Shown: positions 56,655 to 64,000 of the stretch, in pieces
Layout of the letters: every line of letters starts with the position of its first letter
Position numbering within the stretch: position 1 is the stretch's first letter
Assembly: GCA_964448675.1 (NCBI GenBank)
Contig: CAYUZU010000002.1
Span: forward strand, 248,001 to 312,000
Source of the DNA: CAYUZU01 sp964448675
GTDB lineage: Bacteria > Planctomycetota > Phycisphaerae > UBA1845 > Fen-1342
Length of the DNA stretch: 64,000 nucleotides
Direction: 5' to 3'
Made by a program: the position numbers and the translations under genes
Notes under the pieces: model-generated
What the model was told of the DNA's origin: nothing
What the model saw: only the letters and a program-made list of their open reading frames with translations
Database searches by the model: none

Positions 56655-58406
56655 ATGACAAACGCCGAAGTAGCGCACGTCTTTAACGAGATCGCCGTGC
56701 TGCTCGAACTGCAGGGCGAAGAGGGGCACCGCGTCACCGCCTATCGCCGCGTCGCCCGCAGCATCAACGACCACCCCACCGATATCAAGGACCTCGCCCG
56801 CGCCGGCAAACTGACGGACCTCGCCGACGTTGGCCAATCCTCCGCCGCCAAGGTCATTGAACTGCTTCAGACTGGGCGGATCTCGCTGCGCCAGCGCCTG
56901 CTCGCCAGCGTCCCCGAGTCGCTGCTGCGCCTGCTCGCCGTCCCCACGCTCGGCCCGCGCAAGGTCTCCGTGCTCTGGAAGGAGCTCGGCGTCGAGTCAC
57001 TGACCGACCTCAAGGAAGCCATCTGGAACGGCAAGCTCGAGAGCCTGCCCGGCTTCGGTCCCAAGACCATCCGCCAGATCCAGCGCGGCATCGACTTCCT
57101 CGAACGCACGGCCGGCCGCACGCGCCTGGGCATGGCCTGGGTCATCGCCACGCACCTGGGCGGCTCGGTGCTCGCGATGAAGGGCGTGCAGCGGGCCGAA
57201 TTCGCCGGCTCGTTGCGCCGCGGCTGCGAGACCGTGCGCGACCTCGACCTGCTCTGCGTGGCCGACGACGGCCCGCGCATCGTGCAGCAGTTCAGCCAGC
57301 TCGACCACGTCACCCGCGTCCTGTCGACCGACAAGACCAAGGGCTCGGTCCTCGTCGAGTATCTCCCCTGGGGCGGCTGCCAGGTCGACCTGCGCGTCGT
57401 CCCGCCCGATTCCTTCGGCGCCGCATGGCTCTTCCACACCGGCAGCAAGGCCCACACGCTGGCCCTGCGTGACCGCGCCGCCCAGCGCGGCTGGCGCCTC
57501 AGCGAGCACGGCCTGTTCGAGGGCGACACGCCAATCGCTTCTTTCCTCGAGGAGGAAATTTACGACGCGCTCGACCTGCCCTGGATTCCGCCCGAGCTGC
57601 GCGAGAACCGCGGCGAGTTCGACCTGACCGAGATCCCGCGCGACCTGCTCACCATCGCCCACATGCGCGGCGACCTGCACATGCACACGACCGCCAGTGA
57701 CGGCCGCCGCACCGCCGAGCAGATGGTCGCAGCGGCCAAGGAACGCGGCTACGAGTACGTCTGCATCACCGAGCACTCGCAGAGCAGCCACATCGCCAAC
57801 GGGCTGATTGTGCCGCGGCTGCAGCAGCACATCGAGGACATCCGCGCGCTCAATCGCCACACCAAGGACATGACCGTGATGATCGGCGCCGAAGTCGACA
57901 TCCTCGCCGACGGCCAGCTCGACTATCCCGACGACGTCCTTGCCGAGCTCGATTTCGTCATCGCCTCGGTGCACGCCGGCCTCGGCCGCGACAAGGAGAA
58001 GAACACGCGGCGTACCCTCGCGGCGATTCGCAACCCCTACGTCAACTGCATCGCGCATCCCACGGGTCGCCGCATCAACGAGCGTGAGGCGATGCCCGTC
58101 GATGTCGAGGCCGTCTGCCGCGAAGCTGCCCGCACCGGCACCGCGCTCGAAATCAACGCGAACAACTACCGCCTCGACCTCAAGGAAACCCACGCCCGCC
58201 TCGCGCGCGACATGGGCGTCACCCTCACCATCAACACCGACGCCCACGACGTCGACCAGCTCGAACAGATCCGCTTCGGCGTCCTCACCGCCCGCCGTGG
58301 CTGGATTCGCCGCGACGACGTGCTCAATACGCGCTCAGTACGCGGCGTGCGGGAGTTCGTCGCCGCCAAGCGCCACGCGATGGGCGTTGCCCGGGCGGCC
58401 ACGTAG
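56655..58406 (+). CDS. polX: DNA polymerase X family protein with PHP domain
   Basis: 583 residues. N-terminal helix-hairpin-helix regions (PTLGPRKVSVLW, SLPGFGPKTIRQIQRG), polymerase palm motif GSLRRGCETVRDLDLL with the paired catalytic Asp and the third Asp in CQVDLRVV, then a C-terminal PHP domain with metal residues (GDLHMHTTASDG, ITEHSQSS, NTDAHDVDQL). Bacterial PolX fills gaps in base-excision repair and the PHP domain gives 3'-5' exonuclease activity. All key residues are present. Together with mutM (62413) it makes a loose repair set. GAGG stands 4 bases before the ATG. Confidence 0.95.
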   Translation: MTNAEVAHVFNEIAVLLELQGEEGHRVTAYRRVARSINDHPTDIKDLARAGKLTDLADVGQSSAAKVIELLQTGRISLRQRLLASVPESLLRLLAVPTLGPRKVSVLWKELGVESLTDLKEAIWNGKLESLPGFGPKTIRQIQRGIDFLERTAGRTRLGMAWVIATHLGGSVLAMKGVQRAEFAGSLRRGCETVRDLDLLCVADDGPRIVQQFSQLDHVTRVLSTDKTKGSVLVEYLPWGGCQVDLRVVPPDSFGAAWLFHTGSKAHTLALRDRAAQRGWRLSEHGLFEGDTPIASFLEEEIYDALDLPWIPPELRENRGEFDLTEIPRDLLTIAHMRGDLHMHTTASDGRRTAEQMVAAAKERGYEYVCITEHSQSSHIANGLIVPRLQQHIEDIRALNRHTKDMTVMIGAEVDILADGQLDYPDDVLAELDFVIASVHAGLGRDKEKNTRRTLAAIRNPYVNCIAHPTGRRINEREAMPVDVEAVCREAARTGTALEINANNYRLDLKETHARLARDMGVTLTINTDAHDVDQLEQIRFGVLTARRGWIRRDDVLNTRSVRGVREFVAAKRHAMGVARAAT

Positions 58407-58443
58407 CTTCTACCGGCGGGAATGCACCCCGCGCCGCGATTGG

Positions 58444-58452
58444 TGGTATACT
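58444..58452 (+). promoter_or_regulatory. Extended -10 promoter element before the TPR-like gene
   Basis: TGG-TATACT is a good extended -10, 43 bases before the start codon; no clear -35. Confidence 0.4.
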
Positions 58453-58494
58453 GTCGGGGGTCGGGCCAGGACGAAGCAGCATGGAGGTTCGGTC

Positions 58495-59511
58495 ATGCGG
58501 ACACTGCGAATCCTGACGGGGGTCGTCACGCTTGTCTCGTTCGGCGTCGTGGTCACGTGGGCCGGCGAAGCCAACGGGACGGAGGCCAAAGCCAAGCCCG
58601 CCCACGCACCAACCGCGCAAACCGCGGACAAGGCCCGGGCCGACGCGTTGACCGCCGACAAGCAGGTGCCCCTGGTGCTGCGCATGCTCGAGGATCGCCG
58701 CCGGGCCGCCCCGCCGAAGATCGAAGTGATCGAGCCCGCCGGCTTGCAGTGGCCGCTGCTGCAGCGCGAACTACCCGTCAAGATCCATCCACCGCGCACA
58801 ACGCCCGCGCGCAACGACAAGGAAACCGCCCCGGAGCTCGGCGCCGGCTTCGAGCTCACCCACGCCTGGTCACCCGACCCGACCCGGCCGGAGTTGCACT
58901 ACTTCATCTACAACGTCGACCTCGCCAACCCCGACATCGCCAGGCAGTGGACCGCGCTGCGCCGCGCCCAGTTCAAGCAGATGCGCCAGGAGCGCGCCAT
59001 CCTGCGCGGCGAGCGCGAGTTTCGCCGCCGCAAGAAGCAGCTCGTCGCCGCCAGCCGCGAGGCAACCTTCGACGGCGCCGCCCTGCTGCGCGCCGGCTCG
59101 TATCGCGCCGCGACGATCACGCTGACCCGCGCCGCCGAGATGAACCACGGCGACGCCAGCTGCCGCATCTACCTGGCGCTGGCCCGCGTGGCCCTCGGGC
59201 ACGACTACGAGGCGGGCCGCACACTCAATCGCGCCCTGCAGTTGCGACCCCACCTGGTGTCGAAGAGCCTCGGCCTCGATGCCTATTTCGCCACCCCGGA
59301 GGAGTTCGAGGGCCACGTCGACGCCCTCGCCCGGCGGCTGGCGGCGGCCAAATCCCCCCGCGGCGAAGAGCACTTCGTCCACGGTTACCTCGAGTTCCAG
59401 CGCGGCCACTACGACGAGGCCTACGCCGCATTCCGCAAGGCTTATCGCACGATGCCGCGCGACGACCGCGTACGAACGTACCTCTCGCTGACCAAGCCGG
59501 CCCGGCGCTGA
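58495..59511 (+). CDS. Secreted TPR-like protein of unknown function
   Basis: 338 residues with an export signal (1-23). The middle (about 150-200) is a charged helix; residues 215-335 form TPR-like helical pairs (LLRAGSYRAATITLTRAAEM, GRTLNRALQLRPHLV, YLEFQRGHYDEAYAAFRKAY). No known domain covers residues 30-150. ATG 58495 has GGAGG 6 bases upstream. The chain of TPR-like repeats suggests a binding or scaffold role in the periplasm. Function unknown. Confidence 0.85.
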   Translation: MRTLRILTGVVTLVSFGVVVTWAGEANGTEAKAKPAHAPTAQTADKARADALTADKQVPLVLRMLEDRRRAAPPKIEVIEPAGLQWPLLQRELPVKIHPPRTTPARNDKETAPELGAGFELTHAWSPDPTRPELHYFIYNVDLANPDIARQWTALRRAQFKQMRQERAILRGEREFRRRKKQLVAASREATFDGAALLRAGSYRAATITLTRAAEMNHGDASCRIYLALARVALGHDYEAGRTLNRALQLRPHLVSKSLGLDAYFATPEEFEGHVDALARRLAAAKSPRGEEHFVHGYLEFQRGHYDEAYAAFRKAYRTMPRDDRVRTYLSLTKPARR

Positions 59512-59677
59512 GTGCCGACGTCGGGGATGGCATCGCCGCACGCATCGGCTTGCGATGCAGCCCCCGGCCTCGGCGCCGCACGAACGCGCCGCTCGCGGCG
59601 CCGTACCGCACGAAAGCGCCCGCCACCTGAGAACCGTGGCCTGTCCACGACACGACCGTCACGCACAAGGAACAACC

Positions 59678-60607
59678 ATGCAACAGGTCCCCCTGGGCCA
59701 ATCCAATCTGCAGACCACCCGCCTGGTTTACGGCTGCATGCGCATCCCCGGCACCTGGAACGTCGCCGAGATCGACGACCAGCGCCGCCGTGAGGCCTTC
59801 GCCGCCCTCGAAGCCGCCGTCGCCGCGGGCTACAACCATTTTGACCATGCCGACATCTATGCCCACGGCGCCTGCGAGGAACTCTTCGGCGAATTCCTGC
59901 GCGGTCAGCCCGGCTTGCGCGACCGCCTCATCATCACCACCAAGTGTGGCATCCGCTTCCCGCAGGACAACGGCCCCGACGCCCCGCATCGCTACGACTT
60001 CTCCGCCGCCTGGATCGAGCAATCCTGCGAAGGCTCGCTGCGCCGGCTCGGCGTCGAGACGATCGATGTCTACCTGCTGCATCGCCCCGACGTGCTCATG
60101 CAGCCCGACGAAATCGCCGCCACTTTCGACCGGCTGCACCGCGCGGGCAAGGTGCGCCACTTCGGCGTAAGCAACTTCAGCGCCGCCCAGCTCGACCTGC
60201 TGCAATCGCGGCTCGACCGCCCGCTGGTCTGCAACCAGATCGAAGTGCACCCGCTTCGCCTGGCGCCCTTCGAGGACGGAACGCTCGATCACCTGCACCG
60301 CCTGCGCATTGCGCCGACGTCCTGGAGCCCCGTCGCCGGCGGCCGCCTCGGCGACAAGACCGTCAGCGAGGACGAGCACATCCGCGAGCTGCTGAACACC
60401 CTGGATGGCGCGGCCGACGCCCACGGCGTGAGCCGCGCCGCCCTGGTGATGGCTTGGCTGCTGCAGCACCCGTCCGGAATTCTGCCGATCGTCGGCAGCC
60501 GCCAGCCGGCGCGCATCCGCGACATGGTCGCTGGCGACGGCGTGGAGTTGTCCCGCGAGGCGTGGTATCGCATCTACCTCGCCGCCCGCGGCGCGGCCTT
60601 GCCGTAG
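59678..60607 (+). CDS. Aldo/keto reductase, YdhF-like
   Basis: 309 residues, TIM-barrel aldo/keto reductase. Catalytic set: Asp and Tyr in HADIYAHG, Lys in ITTKCGI and His in LLHRPD; NADPH loop PIVGSRQPARI at the end. The opening (LVYGCMRIPGTWN) is like E. coli YdhF. It should reduce a carbonyl compound with NADPH; the natural substrate is unknown. ATG 59678 has AAGG 7 bases upstream; the preceding open stretch has no homology. Confidence 0.9.
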   Translation: MQQVPLGQSNLQTTRLVYGCMRIPGTWNVAEIDDQRRREAFAALEAAVAAGYNHFDHADIYAHGACEELFGEFLRGQPGLRDRLIITTKCGIRFPQDNGPDAPHRYDFSAAWIEQSCEGSLRRLGVETIDVYLLHRPDVLMQPDEIAATFDRLHRAGKVRHFGVSNFSAAQLDLLQSRLDRPLVCNQIEVHPLRLAPFEDGTLDHLHRLRIAPTSWSPVAGGRLGDKTVSEDEHIRELLNTLDGAADAHGVSRAALVMAWLLQHPSGILPIVGSRQPARIRDMVAGDGVELSREAWYRIYLAARGAALP

Positions 60608-60678
60608 GGTTGCGCACCAACCCAGACCCCGCACCGCCGCAGGACGACCGCCGCTTGTCGCCCCCTGCGTCGCTCGCT

Positions 60679-61086
60679 TCACGCTCCGACGTGCACCACC
60701 AACCGCCGCTGCGAACCCCGACTGCGGTGCTCCCAGACATAGATCCCCTGCCAGGTTCCCAGCCCCAGCCGCCCGTCGATGACGGGAATCGACAGCGAGG
60801 TCGCGGTCAGGGCGGCCTTGATGTGCGACGGCATGTCGTCGGGCCCCTCGCTCGTGTGGGTGAAGTGCGGATCATCCTCGCGCACCAGCCGGTCGAGCCA
60901 CTGCTCGAGATCGTGCCGCGCCGACGGGTCGGCGTTTTCCTGCACGGTCAGGCTCGCCGACGTGTGCTGAATGAGCACCGTGCACAGCCCCTCGCGCACG
61001 CCGGCCTGGCGCACGACCGCCTGCACCTGGTCGGTCACATCGACCAACGCCTTGCCCCGCGTTTGCACACCGAGCCGCTCGATCAT
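60679..61086 (-). CDS. YjbQ/UPF0047 family protein (second paralogue)
   Basis: 135 residues, the more typical family member: LIQHTSASLTVQENADPSARHDLEQWL and DGRLGLGTWQGIYVWEHR. It differs from the copy at 54330 in the His motif surround (QHTSAS here, MHITAS there) and in lacking the extra internal loop. It is co-directional with the lipoprotein gene upstream, 34 bases away. Confidence 0.9.
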   Translation of the reverse strand: MIERLGVQTRGKALVDVTDQVQAVVRQAGVREGLCTVLIQHTSASLTVQENADPSARHDLEQWLDRLVREDDPHFTHTSEGPDDMPSHIKAALTATSLSIPVIDGRLGLGTWQGIYVWEHRSRGSQRRLVVHVGA

Positions 61087-61120
61087 GACCGCTCCTTGCG
61101 CGCGGCGCGTGTCGGCGACA

Positions 61121-62287
61121 TCACTCCCCCGCCGACTCGATCACCTTGAAATCCACCACCAGCGGCAGGTGATCGAAGTGCCGCCCTTCGTCATCCACGG
61201 TGACGTCGAGCTTCTCCAACCCGGCCGCGGCCAGCGTTGCCTCGTCCATCAACGTCGTATTCAGCACCAGCGCCTTCACCGCCTCCAGCATGCTGTCGGT
61301 GTAGATGATGTAGTCGAGCCGGCCGGGGTCCCACTGGTCGTTGTCGTTGCGCCAGGTGTAATCGTCCGGCCCGGTCACGTTGTGCAGCGGGTGCAGGTCG
61401 ACCATGCCCGTCGCGTCCCAGTCCGGCGCGAAGTCGGCCCCGTAGGTGGCCTCGTCCACGATGTCCCCCGTCACGAGCGTCTCCACTGGCTGAAACCCGC
61501 CCACGATGTTCAGGTCGCCCACCACCGCGATCGCCGTGCCCACCGGCAGGTCGATCTCGCCACCCGCGGTTCGCGCGTCACGAATCCACGCCACGATCGC
61601 ATCCGACTGCTTCTGTCGGCGCGGATCGTTGTCCTCGCCGCCGCAGCACTTGTAGTGGTTGTTCATGATGTAGAAATCGAAGCCAAACGCGCGATCGGGC
61701 AGGTCGACCAGGGCCATCGCCTGCGCCCGGTCGCCACGCGGCTCGGTCGATGTCGCTTCCATCTCCAGCGGATAGCGGCTGGCGATCACGTTGTCCGACC
61801 CCTTGTGCGCATACCATGTCTGTCCGTCCGGCAACGGCAGGACGGCGTTCAGCAGGTGCACGACGTCACGCTCACCCCAGCGCCGCTCCTCCTGCCCCTG
61901 GTCGGCCAGGAAGTCGCGCCAGCCGATCTCCTGCAACGCGATGATGTCCGGGTTGAGCGCCCGCATTACACGCACGAACTTGCTGGCGTTCTCCTCGCTG
62001 ACCTCGAAGAAGATGCTGTTCCACAACACGTTGTAGCTCACGAGCCGCAGGTCGGTCTCCGGATGGCGATCGAGGAACGTCCCGGTCGGCGCCGCGAGTT
62101 CCTCGTGGGCCACCTGCGTAACCGCGTCGGGCACCATCGGCGGCGTCCAACTGGGCTGTCGTGCGCTCGTCGTCGTGGCCGTGGGCTGCTTGCTCTCGCA
62201 GGCCCCCACCAGCAGCGCCGACATGCAGACGCCGCAGAACAATCCCCAAGCTCGCCCGCCCCTCATCGCTGCAAACCGTGCGTACAT
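61121..62287 (-). CDS. Endonuclease/exonuclease/phosphatase-fold lipoprotein
   Basis: 388 residues with a lipoprotein signal (LLVGAC, Cys 29). The EEP fold motifs are all present: LVSYNVLWNS, IIALQEIGW, NNHYKCCGG, VVGDLNIVGG, RLDYIIYTDS and DHLPLVVDF. Enzymes of this fold cut phosphodiesters in DNA, lipids or inositol phosphates; an outward-facing anchored form is more likely a nuclease, phosphatase or sphingomyelinase-like enzyme. Inserts around 130-190 are long. AGAGGGA precedes ATG 62287. It is divergent from mutM. Confidence 0.88.
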   Translation of the reverse strand: MYARFAAMRGGRAWGLFCGVCMSALLVGACESKQPTATTTSARQPSWTPPMVPDAVTQVAHEELAAPTGTFLDRHPETDLRLVSYNVLWNSIFFEVSEENASKFVRVMRALNPDIIALQEIGWRDFLADQGQEERRWGERDVVHLLNAVLPLPDGQTWYAHKGSDNVIASRYPLEMEATSTEPRGDRAQAMALVDLPDRAFGFDFYIMNNHYKCCGGEDNDPRRQKQSDAIVAWIRDARTAGGEIDLPVGTAIAVVGDLNIVGGFQPVETLVTGDIVDEATYGADFAPDWDATGMVDLHPLHNVTGPDDYTWRNDNDQWDPGRLDYIIYTDSMLEAVKALVLNTTLMDEATLAAAGLEKLDVTVDDEGRHFDHLPLVVDFKVIESAGE

Positions 62288-62412
62288 TGCTCGTTCCCTC
62301 TGCTGTTGGCTGTGATCATCGAACCCAGGTTGAACAGTATAGCCGCCCGCGCCGGCGCCGCGACCCGCCCCCAGCGCTCGATGGGCCCGCCCCCGCGGCC
62401 TACAATCCCGGC

Positions 62413-63213
62413 ATGCCCGAGCTGCCCGAAGTCGAAACCACCGTTCGCCTGCACCGTGCCCGCCTCGAAGGCCGCCGCATCCAGGCCTTCACCACCCGCT
62501 GGCGGAAGAACGCCCTGCCCAGTCCGGCGCGCGTGCGTACGGGCCTGATCGGCCGGACGATCGTCACACTCACCCGCCGCGGCAAGTTGATCGTCTTCGC
62601 GCTGGATGATGGTACTTGGCTGCTGGTTCACCTGCGCATGAGCGGCCGCCTCGCCTGGGCCGACGATCCGCGAGCGGCCCGCCGCCATGTGCGCGCGACC
62701 TGGGACCTTGCCGGCGGCGAGCAACTGCTGTTCTGCGACGCCCGCAAGTTTGGCCGTATCACGCACACCACTGACCTCGCGGCCGCCACCGCCACGCTCG
62801 GGCCGGAACCGCTCGACTCCGGCTTCACCGCCCGCGTGCTCGCCCAGCGGCTCGACGGCCGGCGACGGGCGCTCAAGCCGCTGCTGCTCGACCAGACCGT
62901 GATCGCGGGGCTCGGCAACATCTACACGGACGAAGCGCTCTTTCGCGCGGGGCTGCACCCGTTGCGGTCCGCGGACAGCCTCGACGGCAGCGAGCTGCGG
63001 CGTCTGCACCGCGCCATCCGCAGTACGTTGCAGCAGGGCATCCGCCACAACGGCACGACCATCGACTGGGTCTACCCGACCGGCCGCATGCAGGATCACC
63101 TGCTCGTTTATGGCCGCGGCGGCAAAGCGTGCCGGCGTTGTGGCGCCCCCATCGAAACCCTGCGCGTCGGCCAGCGCGGCACGCACATCTGCCCCTGCTG
63201 CCAGCCGGCGTAG
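62413..63213 (+). CDS. mutM: Formamidopyrimidine-DNA glycosylase
   Basis: 266 residues, standard Fpg length. N-terminal PELPEVETT with the catalytic Pro2 and Glu3, GRRGKLIVF-type Lys near 57, RMSGRL, the helix-two-turn-helix DQTVIAGLGNIYTDEALF and a four-Cys zinc finger at the end (CRRCGAP to CPCCQPA). It removes oxidised purines such as 8-oxoguanine and nicks DNA by beta/delta elimination. ATG 62413 is required, since Pro2 must follow the initiator Met. Confidence 0.95.
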   Translation: MPELPEVETTVRLHRARLEGRRIQAFTTRWRKNALPSPARVRTGLIGRTIVTLTRRGKLIVFALDDGTWLLVHLRMSGRLAWADDPRAARRHVRATWDLAGGEQLLFCDARKFGRITHTTDLAAATATLGPEPLDSGFTARVLAQRLDGRRRALKPLLLDQTVIAGLGNIYTDEALFRAGLHPLRSADSLDGSELRRLHRAIRSTLQQGIRHNGTTIDWVYPTGRMQDHLLVYGRGGKACRRCGAPIETLRVGQRGTHICPCCQPA

Positions 63214-63326
63214 CCCGCGCCCCCCGGGCATCCTGTCGCACCTTGCATCTCGCCGGTGCCACCGGGCTGGCCGCAGGCCTGACCCATGGCACACAGCATG
63301 GTGAGGGCCAACCGCCGCGCCGTCGC

Positions 63327-63357
63327 TTTTTGCATTTTGCATTTTGTATTTCGCATT
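63327..63357. repeat. AT-rich heptamer tract (TTTTGCA units) before asnB
   Basis: About four diverging copies of TTTTGCA/TTTCGCA in otherwise GC-rich DNA, ending 15 bases before the asnB start. It might be a short dispersed repeat or an upstream promoter element. Confidence 0.6.
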
Positions 63358-63371
63358 GGACAATACGGCCC

Positions 63372-64000
63372 ATGTGTGGCATCGCCGGCATCCTGTCGCT
63401 CGCGCCCGACGTGCGGGTCGATCCTGACGCCGTGGCGACGATGGCGGCTCAGCTCGCCCATCGCGGCCCCGATGACACCGGCCACTACCTCGACCCGCGC
63501 AGCCGCTGCGGCCTCGGCTTCCGCCGCCTCTCGATCATCGACCTCGACGCCGGCAACCAGCCGCTCGCCAACGAAGACCAGACCGTCTGGGCCGTCTTCA
63601 ATGGCGAGATCTACAACTTCCGCGAACTACGAGCCGCCCTCGAGCAGCGCGGCCACCAGTTCCGCACGCACACCGACGGCGAGGTCATCCCCCACCTCTA
63701 CGAAGAATACGGCGAGCACTGCTTCGAGCACCTCGCCGGCATGTTTGCCATCGCCCTTTGGGACCAGCGCCGCGGCCAGCTGCTCCTCGCCCGCGACCGC
63801 TTCGGCAAGAAGCCCCTCGGCTTCGCGATCCACAACCGGCGCCTGCTGTTCGCCAGCGAATTCAAGGCCATCCTCGCGCTGCCGGATGTCCCGCGCACCG
63901 TCGACCCGCACGCGCTGCACAGCTACCTCCTCTTCCAGTACGTTCCCGCCCCGGACGCGATCTACGCCGGCTTCGCCAAGCTCCTCCCCGGGCACTACGT
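63372..64000 (+). CDS. asnB: Asparagine synthase (glutamine-hydrolysing), N-terminal part (3' cut by window edge)
   Basis: The 209 visible residues begin with MCGIAGIL, where Cys2 is the class II glutaminase nucleophile, then QLAHRGPDDTG, GFRRLSIID, VFNGEIYNFRELR, THTDGEVIPHLYEEYG and LARDRFGKKPL. This is the glutaminase half; the synthase half lies beyond the window. Asparagine synthases of this kind are also found in exosortase/PEP-CTERM and capsule gene clusters, which cannot be tested here. The start is set by the need for Cys2 after Met. Confidence 0.92.
   Translation, partial: MCGIAGILSLAPDVRVDPDAVATMAAQLAHRGPDDTGHYLDPRSRCGLGFRRLSIIDLDAGNQPLANEDQTVWAVFNGEIYNFRELRAALEQRGHQFRTHTDGEVIPHLYEEYGEHCFEHLAGMFAIALWDQRRGQLLLARDRFGKKPLGFAIHNRRLLFASEFKAILALPDVPRTVDPHALHSYLLFQYVPAPDAIYAGFAKLLPGHY

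Noticed and set aside
1..64000. tRNA, rRNA, CRISPR arrays, insertion sequences, prophage genes
   Set aside because: No T-loop and acceptor pattern, no repeat-spacer array, no transposase or integrase motif was seen on either strand.

Overview
The window is GC-rich bacterial DNA that reads best as a planctomycete, probably of the Phycisphaerae type. The evidence is two PEP-CTERM surface proteins ending in Arg runs, secreted glycanases with short dockerin-like calcium repeats, a prepilin-type N-terminus of the kind abundant in Planctomycetota, a bacterial GPP34 (GOLPH3-like) protein, and many secreted proteins of unknown function. No rRNA, tRNA, CRISPR array, integrase or transposase was found. 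The taxonomic call is inference.

Layout. 1-2.7 kb: the tail of a secreted protein with a decayed metzincin-like site, a strong terminator and a LacI-type regulator. 3.0-9.4 kb: a compact plus-strand run hpf - ptsN - ptsH - ptsI - DUF2344 protein - RNase E/G, that is, a phosphotransfer chain with no sugar permease next to ribosome hibernation and RNA decay. 9.5-12.4 kb: cysE and a polytopic membrane protein. 12.5-18.5 kb (minus): a response regulator and hybrid sensor kinase pair plus a chemoreceptor. 19-22.5 kb: GPP34 protein, an MFS transporter and a thioredoxin-like secreted protein.

23-46.6 kb is a glycan-utilisation locus: GH2, a secreted ADP-ribosylglycohydrolase-fold protein with PKD, three GH16 enzymes with different accessory modules, a GH94-clan phosphorylase, GH17, PEP-CTERM and prepilin-like proteins, a 1,097-residue protein built from repeated beta modules, and a LacI regulator, all on the minus strand, with a divergent GPH-family sugar transporter. 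The enzyme set (GH16, GH17, phosphorylase) suggests beta-1,3-glucan (laminarin-like) breakdown outside the cell, import, and phosphorolysis inside. A 13-bp near-palindrome TGNAACWGTTTCR recurs upstream of four of these units and is a candidate regulon operator; the lacI gene also has an operator-like repeat over its own promoter.

46.6-52 kb: a phosphonate module (phnX, a zinc alcohol dehydrogenase, phnCDE) without PhnW. 52-64 kb: pdhAB (E1 only), two separate YjbQ paralogues, a PEP-CTERM protein with a strong promoter and long leader, a double CDGSH protein, polX, a TPR-like secreted protein, an aldo/keto reductase, a secreted endonuclease/exonuclease/phosphatase-fold lipoprotein, mutM and the start of asnB.
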